From: Anastrepha obliqua
Lineage: Eukaryota > Arthropoda > Insecta > Diptera > Tephritidae
Assembly: GCF_027943255.1 (NCBI RefSeq)
Contig: NC_072896.1
Location: 35,366,501-35,430,500, forward strand
DNA: 64,000 nucleotides
Reading direction: 5' to 3'
Below the pieces are notes generated by a model. That model searched no databases. It was not told the DNA's origin and saw only the letters and a list, made by a program, of their open reading frames with translations. This document shows, piece by piece, positions 57,812 to 64,000 of the stretch. The position numbers and the translations under genes were made by a program. Numbering within the stretch: the stretch's first letter is position 1; each line of letters opens with the position of its first letter.

Positions 57812-58563
57812 GGGGTTATATACCTTGTGGTCCGGTGAAATTAGCGAAAGTTGGGTTTTTTTTTAAGATATGTAGCAATAATTTTATTGTATAAAAGTTT
57901 TTATTATTGGATATTACAATGTTTAAAGAAAAAAAAAGGCTTTGTTTGTGTAAAAATATTTAAAAATGGCGGAGTTATGGCGTTTTCCCCCAAGACCCTT
58001 TTTTTGGAAGAGGCTTGCGGTGGACGCGATTCAAGTCCACCAAGTCAACTGAAATCAAAAAATCGAAAAGATTTCATTAGTATTGGGTTATATCTTCTTA
58101 GTGAACGATCAATATATTAAATATTTTGATTTTTGTGAAAATAGGAACATGTTTTTAAAAAAACTCCACTTCTACAGTCCTAAAATTGGCATTAAAAAAT
58201 TCATATCTGCAAAATAAAAATTTATACATAAAAAGTTGATCGTTCACTAAGAGGCGACATCAATTACGAACAATTTAAAAAAAAAATTATAAAAATCGGT
58301 TGAATACTTTTTTTGCAATCGCGTCCACCGCAAAAGCATTTTTGGAAAAACACGTTTTTGAGATAATCGCGTTTAAAGTTTCAAGCGCCGCATGAGGCCG
58401 TACGCTCAGGACGTGACGACGCACAATTTAAAACGCTGTAACTTTCGATCTATTGCTCAGATCTCTATGAAATTTTTGGAAAATGTTCTCAAGGGATTGT
58501 ACTTTACGATAAAGAAATAAAATTTATTTTGATTTTTTTGAAAAACACAAGGTATATAACCCC
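57812..58563. mobile_element. TTAA-flanked foldback MITE (752 bp)
   Basis: Perfect 18-bp terminal inverted repeats GGGGTTATATACCTTGTG are flanked by TTAA on both sides (57808-57811; 58564-58567), a piggyBac-like target site. The interior is partly palindromic. GCGGTGGACGCGATT at about 58018 pairs with AATCGCGTCCACCGC near 58317, and CTTAGTGAACGATCAA at 58097 pairs with TTGATCGTTCACTAAG at 58237. No transposase is present. Confidence 0.85.
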
Positions 58564-58567
58564 TTAA

Positions 58568-59880
58568 ATTGGAGTTTTGGAATAGTTTAGGAAATACCGA
58601 GGCCTACAGTATTCCGAAAGTTTTGATTTTGGGATATTTTTAAAGTAAGCCCACAGTGCTTAAATTTATATTTTTAAACCGGCTAACAAGTAAAAATTCA
58701 ACAATCGAAAGCATTTAAATAAACCATCAAATCAAATCATTTAAACTTTAAGGCCATTAAAAATGCAGACAAAAGTGAAGTAATATATTTTGTTAAATTA
58801 TATTTAAAAAATCATTTTGTTCAGTAACGTATACGATACATCACAAAAAAGACTGCACATGTAACTTACTTTTAAAATTGCACAAATATTATAGTAGCTA
58901 ATATAAAAAAACATGAAGCAAAAATTTACGAAAACAAAATCTCTAGGCGTGCCATTCTTACTTTACTTACAAAACTATTTAAATAATCGATTATCATATA
59001 ACCGAAGTCATAATTATGCTATTATGTGTACGTAAAACATCGAAGCATTCAAATGGAGTCGTCTAAATTGGATCTGAATAGTTTTTATTGTAATCAAATG
59101 TAGTAATAAATAAAATTCTTACGTCTTTTTATCTAATACATAATATTTCAAAATTTCGGGCTTCCCGTGATAAATACAAAATGTAATCCCGGTATTTTCG
59201 GGAAAACGCCGAGATCGGCATGCCTAATATATGCATATATAAAAAACTAAATAAAGAAAGCAATAAATAAGGCAAACACCTTTTTGCCACATAATTAAGC
59301 CAAATCGGCCAAAATGAAACCACGGTCGCACAAATCGGTACTGAATCTTAGGAGACAGGATATGAGAAACAGGATAGAAACCGGCTGTCACTTCTACCTA
59401 CCGAACTAAGTTTTAGTTAGTTAGAACCATTTTTCCGACTTTCTAATATCATTATAACTTACTTTGCCATGCCGATGAACAAATTTTCGTTCTCTCAAAA
59501 TCTTTTTAAACTCTCAGGTCGATCTATATGAGGATTAGTTGTATGCCCCCTTTAAAATGCATAGTTCAGTTTAATGGGAAATGAAAAAAAAAAAACGGAA
59601 ATAGTTGAAAGATACTGTAAAGCATAGAATACTTTATCAGGCTAATAAAGCTCACTTGATTGGTTAGAAGAAAAACAGGCTAGCCTTCACAGCATTCATA
59701 ATAAACACATAAACAAATAAATAAATAATTGCAGATCAGCTAGTTTTGCCTTCTCGCATGAGCAGTCTTGGAAGTAGTTGAAACACCCGGTGGGCTCGTC
59801 AGGCAATTGAAAAATGGAAAATAATTAAAGTGCACTTTAAAGTTAGAAATAGATTATCGGCTCGGTTAGTAAAGTTCACT
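58568..59880. other. Spacer without recognised features
   Basis: AT-rich, no gene or clear repeat seen. The minus 64-codon ORF at 59129-59323 has no motif. Confidence 0.4.
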
Positions 59881-60267
59881 TTATTGCGCAGATGAGTAAA
59901 TGGGACATATTTTTAGACTCATCGATGTAAAATTTTCAGTTGGCCCTTTGCCATATCCAAATCTTTGCAAACTCCATATTAGTAGCTGCTGCCCTCCTCC
60001 ACAGACCATGAACGAGACCTGACAAGGTTTGGGTTTTATTCTTATAAGAACATGACCAAATGTATCTTTGCCTAGGTGAAAAAATTTTAAAAACTTGAAA
60101 TTAAAAAGAAAACTAAATAAATGTTTTTCTAAACCAAATTTTGCTACTTTATCTGAAACTTCTTGCTCATTTCGCGAAGTTTGCTTGCTTCCCTCAAATT
60201 TTCCAATTTTATCTGTAACTTCTTGTGCATTTCGAGAAGTTTGCTGGCTTCCTTCAACATTTTCCAC
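59881..60267 (-). pseudogene. 128-codon ORF, possible Tc1-type remnant fused to 60-bp repeats
   Basis: The N-terminus consists of two 20-residue repeats of the form EGSxQTSRNxQEVxDKxxKF, coded by an exact-period 60-bp DNA duplication. The C-terminal half contains TFGHVLIRIKPKP, then MVCGGGQQLLIW and FGYGKGP. This vaguely recalls the HGGGSVMVWG block of Tc1-like transposases. The similarity is slight and no catalytic residues can be placed, so I do not assign a function. The open frame is longer than neighbours, yet composition and the repeat argue against a normal gene. Confidence 0.25.
60137..60264. repeat. Direct duplication with 60-bp period
   Basis: Two successive 60-base units share TTTATCTGNAACTTCTTG and CATTTCGNGAAGTTTGCT blocks. 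The period is a multiple of three and keeps the minus-strand frame open. Confidence 0.85.
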
Positions 60268-60481
60268 TTAATATTAGGAGTGTTTCTCGAATAGTTTTCC
60301 CTCTAAAGTATCGTAGCAAAGATCAAAGTGAAATTTTTTAATAAATTTTGTTTTAGTTGACAAGCAAACACGAATCTACAACCCGAAATCGCGAAAAATA
60401 TTTTGTTTTCTTTGCCTGAGCTGATTGACATTTGAGTCTGCCAGCAATAATATCGATTTCTCATGAGTTCAGTGATACCAA

Positions 60482-60783
60482 CTTCTTCGTATTCGTAGTG
60501 GATTAAATTGTTTTTTCAATTTTTTTACCACCAAAGTACTTAAAACAAATAATAAAAAATAAATCCAAAGTTTCTTCGTAGTGGATTAAATTGCCTATAA
60601 TTTTTTTTTTACCACAAAGGTATTTAAAAAAAATTATAAAAAATAAAACCAAACTTACAATCCAGCGATACAAATTTCTCCGTATTCGTAGTGGATTAAG
60701 TTTTTTATAATTTTTTACCACGAAAGTACTTGTAAAAATCATAAAAGAAAGAAATCCAAACTTACTTATAGATCCAGCTAAAG
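60482..60783. repeat. Three imperfect tandem units upstream of the lipase gene
   Basis: Units of about 89, 105 and 108 bases start with TTCNTCGTATTCGTAGTGGA (60482, 60570 and 60675; the second lacks TATTC). They continue through TTTTTTACCACNAAAGTA to ATAAAAAATAAATCCAAA. The last unit ends fewer than 50 bases before the lipase start codon, so the array probably includes the promoter or 5' UTR region. Confidence 0.8.
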
Positions 60784-60830
60784 TCAATTACGAAATTATT
60801 GTAAAAAATAAATTTGCTCTTAAATAAAAA

Positions 60831-62198
60831 ATGACGTCACTATTACGGACACCCGCTCAGTTGGTGCTACTCGTCTTTTGCGCACTTTGTTTGCAGTCCA
60901 CCACGCATAGCTTCGATTTTTTAAGACGCCTCCGACAAAAGAAAACCGATCGACTATGGACTCACCTCATCGGGCAGAAGACTATGGACGATCTGCATGA
61001 AGCCGAGAAAGGCAATGTTCTCATAACTGATTTGGATCGCAACATGCGTCAGCTCTTCGTTGATGTGCGTCGCTATTCTATGAAACGTGCAAATGAGGAT
61101 ATGGAAAAGATCTACGAACAGAATTTGGCCGAAGGCAAAATGCAACCCGTCATACCGCCAACACAACCATTTCCTTGTGATCTCAGCTATGCGCGTTCCA
61201 CATTCCCACCGACCTCGGTGCATCAGCTGCGACCGGGCGATATTGATGTGATTGCCTCCGTTGGTGATTCGCTTTCCGCGGGCAATGGCATAATGTCCGT
61301 GGGTGTGGTGGACATTATGAATGAGTATCGCGCATTCTCCTTCTCCGGTGGTGGTTATGGCGATTGGCGCACTTATCTAACCTTACCGAATATATTGCGA
61401 GTATTCAATCCAAATCTCTATGGCTACTCCACCGAAAATGAATTGACTATAGACAGTACATCGCACTTGAATATCGCCGAACCGATGATCATGTCACGAG
61501 ATCTGCCATTCCAAGCAAGCATACTTATCGATCGATTGCGTCAGAATCCGAATGTGAATATGGAGAACCATTGGAAACTACTCACCATATTCGTGGGTAA
61601 CAATGACATTTGCTCCGACATGTGCCACCATGATAATATGACCGATTTTCTGTACCGTCATGAGATCGATATGCGCCGTACACTCACTTTGTTGCGCGAT
61701 AATGTGCCACGTTTGCTGGTCAATATAATAACCGTACCCAATATGGTGGTGTCAATTTATCCGATGCGCAATGCGCCGTTTCGATGTTTTGTTGTCCATC
61801 ATCTTGGCTGTCATTGTGTTTTCAGCCATGCCGTAGGTGAGCGAGAGTTACATCGAGCCTATGATTATATCAAGAAATGGCAAGAGGTGGATCAGTATAT
61901 TGCGCAGTTGCCAGAGTTTCAAACAAATGACTTCGCTGTGGTCTATCAGCCGTTCCTGTCGCATGTAAGCACACCAACGAAGGAGAATGGTGAAACAGAT
62001 TATCGTTACTTTGCAAGCGATTGCTTCCACTTCAGTCAGTTCGGACACGCGTCCATGGCGAATTCATTGTGGAACAACATGTTGCAGCCACTGGGTCAAA
62101 AAAGGCAGGATATGGTGCCGGCATTCAGCGAAATCGAGTGTCCCAATGAGCAGCATCCGTTTATAGCAACGCTCTACAACAGCTGGCAAAGGAAGTAA
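60831..62198 (+). CDS. Secreted phospholipase B1-like SGNH/GDSL lipase
   Basis: The 455-residue protein starts with a hydrophobic signal peptide (residues 8-25; LVLLVFCALC core), so it probably acts outside the cell or in the secretory pathway as an acyl-ester hydrolase on phospholipids. All SGNH blocks are present. GDSLSAGNG has the nucleophile Ser147, and GGGYGDW at 173-179 supplies the oxyanion glycine. GNND at 256-259 follows, and DCFHFS at 397-402 has the catalytic Asp397 and His400. This is the PLB1 subfamily signature, close in size to single-domain insect members, and there is no C-terminal membrane anchor. The ORF is uninterrupted and has no introns. The start is chosen because it is the only Met giving a signal peptide, with AAAA before ATG. 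It is G+C-richer than its surroundings. A poly(A) signal follows at 62361. The biological substrate cannot be told. Confidence 0.95.
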   Translation: MTSLLRTPAQLVLLVFCALCLQSTTHSFDFLRRLRQKKTDRLWTHLIGQKTMDDLHEAEKGNVLITDLDRNMRQLFVDVRRYSMKRANEDMEKIYEQNLAEGKMQPVIPPTQPFPCDLSYARSTFPPTSVHQLRPGDIDVIASVGDSLSAGNGIMSVGVVDIMNEYRAFSFSGGGYGDWRTYLTLPNILRVFNPNLYGYSTENELTIDSTSHLNIAEPMIMSRDLPFQASILIDRLRQNPNVNMENHWKLLTIFVGNNDICSDMCHHDNMTDFLYRHEIDMRRTLTLLRDNVPRLLVNIITVPNMVVSIYPMRNAPFRCFVVHHLGCHCVFSHAVGERELHRAYDYIKKWQEVDQYIAQLPEFQTNDFAVVYQPFLSHVSTPTKENGETDYRYFASDCFHFSQFGHASMANSLWNNMLQPLGQKRQDMVPAFSEIECPNEQHPFIATLYNSWQRK

Positions 62199-62360
62199 AG
62201 CAGGAAAGAGGATCAGTTTGAAGTACCTTTTCAAGCTCGTTGTTTTTTAAATGTTTAGTTTTTAAACTAAGTATTCCTTTTTTAATCTTATGAATGTTTC
62301 AAATGGTAATAGAGTAGTTTTAAATATTTTACTGTACAATATTAGTTAGAATTAACTTTT

Positions 62361-62366
62361 AATAAA
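62361..62366 (+). terminator. Polyadenylation signal of the lipase gene
   Basis: AATAAA lies 163 bases after the stop codon, followed by GT-rich sequence (GTGTTGAATTGGGTCTC), as expected for a 3' end. It precedes the LINE remnant. Confidence 0.65.
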
Positions 62367-62429
62367 AAGTGTTGAATTGGGTCTCAGGGAACTGTTTTCT
62401 TCGAGTGGCCAAGAAGAATTTGAATGTGC

Positions 62430-63905
62430 TTTTATACTGGACGCTCGAACTCAAATATTAGACGATCAATTCACTTAAAATATGCACAAGTCTACTGCGA
62501 TTCATCGCGACGATCGAGAGACGATTGCTGATGCCCACTCGGTTGGTAGAATGGCACCGGCTGAAAATCTCGAGAGAATTCAAAGATCTGCCCTCATTGG
62601 AATCTGTGGAATCTCCCTAATTTAGCGCTTAACGCAATGTTGAATGTGATACCTGTGGATATCGCAGGCAAAACTAGCGCTTGACGTGCCGCAGTCAGAT
62701 TGAGACGTTTGGGCTTTAAGTCAGACTTAAGCTACTCCAGTATCCTCTGAAATTTTAAGTTCATCCTTTATGCATTCATTTTCACGCTGATGTTCCAAAC
62801 GTGTTCACGGATCGCTCGAAGTAGAATGCAAGGGAGTTGTATTCTGCGAGAGACTCCCATCAAGCTCAAATTTAGGCTACCGGGCCATTGTACTTATAAT
62901 ATCTTCCATAGGTGGTAACCGCAATCAAATAAGCCGTTGATTGATACTATCACTGCCGTTATGTGTATTCAGACAACCAAGTGGGTATTAGGCCCTGGGC
63001 TCGGTACTGCTGCGCTCGAATTTAGTTGGGGGAATTCACGACTTCTCTCTCAACTGATTCCGACTACTCCGATATGATTCTTATTTGTCTTCCTGGCCAC
63101 AGGTATATTTTGGGAAATTGCTGGGCGTATGAGCTAGCTAGACTGGGAATCTTCGAGGTAGTTTCCCCACGGAATGAGAGAATTGTGGTTACCTTGAAAA
63201 TCTGTGGTCTACTCCTCGAAAAATAGGCTTCGCATCCATTCAACAAACGTTGGGTAAGTACTCAAACATGCAATGTCGCGAGATCCTTCTGGCCAAGGAT
63301 AGATCGAAGGCGCTTGAGGGAGCTTCTAAAGCTAACAAAACCGGAGCCCTCGAATTTCTGGGGTTCGGGCAATGTCCGTTGGGAATCTATACGGTGAGAC
63401 TTGGTATTGCTTCAATTTCTTTCTATAGCAGCTGTGTGCAAGATGAGGGGCAATCATCTCGGCACATTCCTCTCAGCTGTCCTGTACGCGTCGGGCTGAA
63501 ATGCAGTCATCTTGGCTCACACTTTTTTCCTGCACCTGCGGTAGTTTTAAATGTCATACACCTGATAAATTTCATCAATTGGATGAAGCGGGTAACATCT
63601 TCGCCCACTCACTCACTTCTTCTGTTTTTCTTCCATTCATCCTCATAATGGTCATAATTTACTGCCCTTGCGTCTAAGTCCGCCAGCTGATGAGAAGACG
63701 CTTCAGAGCTTTTTCTCTGCACAAAGGTGAATATTTTTTAAGCGTTATGTTTTAGCTCATCTTTTATTTATAAAGAACGTAACTACTAGATTTTATTTTT
63801 AACTACTGTAACTAGGAATTTTAAACCTCATCAAGGAGTCTGAAAGTGTCTACGAGCCACATTACTGATACTTAAATTATTTGTTGTGTTAGCTAGGTTT
63901 ATCTT

Positions 63906-63955
<50 letters not shown>
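62430..63955 (+). mobile_element. LINE, 5'-truncated, with long poly(A)
   Basis: The plus strand shows, in order and with frame breaks, the last part of an I/Jockey-group ORF2. ENLERIQRSALIGICGIS and MLNVIPVDI-like sequence are the thumb-to-RNase H linker. RNase H blocks follow: NVFTDRSK, AAIK-like and ICLPGHRYILGNCWAYELAR. Then comes SSRHIPLSCPVRVGLKCSHL-like zinc-cluster sequence, GSHFFPAPAVVLNVIHLINF and INWMKR. A 3' UTR and 49 uninterrupted A (63907-63955) close it. Several stops interrupt the coding part. I did not find a convincing target duplication, so the 5' edge is approximate. Confidence 0.8.
63907..63955. repeat. Poly(A) tract of 49 bases
   Basis: This is the longest homopolymer in the window, at the 3' end of the LINE. 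Its purity contrasts with the decayed coding sequence upstream. Confidence 0.9.
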
Positions 63956-63956
<1 letters not shown>

Positions 63957-64000
63957 GATATCGCACAGCTATATCGGGGCTACAGGGTGGGTGCGTAACA

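Overview
This window looks like AT-rich, gene-poor nuclear DNA of a higher dipteran. A tephritid-type fruit fly is my best guess, from the density of decayed mariner elements, a tRNA-derived SINE family and the microsatellite-rich spacers. The species cannot be fixed from the sequence. Only one gene looks intact: an intronless 455-codon secreted SGNH/GDSL lipase of the phospholipase B1 type at 60831-62198 (+). One further 90-bp candidate exon at 38024-38113 (+) has canonical splice sites and is open in a single frame, so part of the window may be intron of a large gene.

Almost everything else I can name is mobile DNA. DNA transposons: a full-length broken mariner at 7683-9238, sitting inside a hexamer minisatellite and itself carrying a 5'-truncated LINE; a second full-length broken mariner at 23122-24416; a truncated one at 4440-5152; internally deleted mariner-type elements at 12368-12838, 13669-14232, 50487-50864 and 56750-57376; mariner fragments at 49073-49717; short non-autonomous TIR elements at 10347-10607 and 57812-58563. 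Two TA-flanked TIR elements (39051-40641 and 52473-54783) are filled with tandem repeats and have no recognisable transposase. Retroelements: LINE reverse transcriptase or RNase H remnants at 1-165, 1230-1630, 14890-15790, 17912-18990, 21500-22215, 25865-26430, 51690-52075 and 62430-63955 (the last with a 49-base poly(A)). SINE copies lie at 15795-15955, 20694-21016, 25600-25822, 34397-34613 and 44733-44805.

The most unusual structure is 41360-44031. It is a 2.67-kb element with inverted-repeat arms of about 0.87 and 0.81 kb, flanked by 3-bp TTA direct repeats and ending in CACTGTGG. The loop carries the N-terminal part of a zinc-cluster protein of a widespread arthropod transposon-like family, with a recognisable 73-bp intron. 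The next coding segment of that gene lies in both arms in opposite orientation. If transcribed through, it would give a long hairpin RNA.

Satellite-like DNA is also prominent: two degenerate A-rich arrays (29455-31510 and 35200-37440), a 26-30-bp ATAACATAACATAGCATAAG array (44185-44555), T-rich arrays (3555-4375 and 11345-11765), TTTCTGAA minisatellites (26455-26680 and 28350-28625), three ~200-230-bp units (56150-56710), and three imperfect ~90-108-bp units directly upstream of the lipase gene (60482-60783). All coordinates of decayed elements are by eye, without alignment tools.
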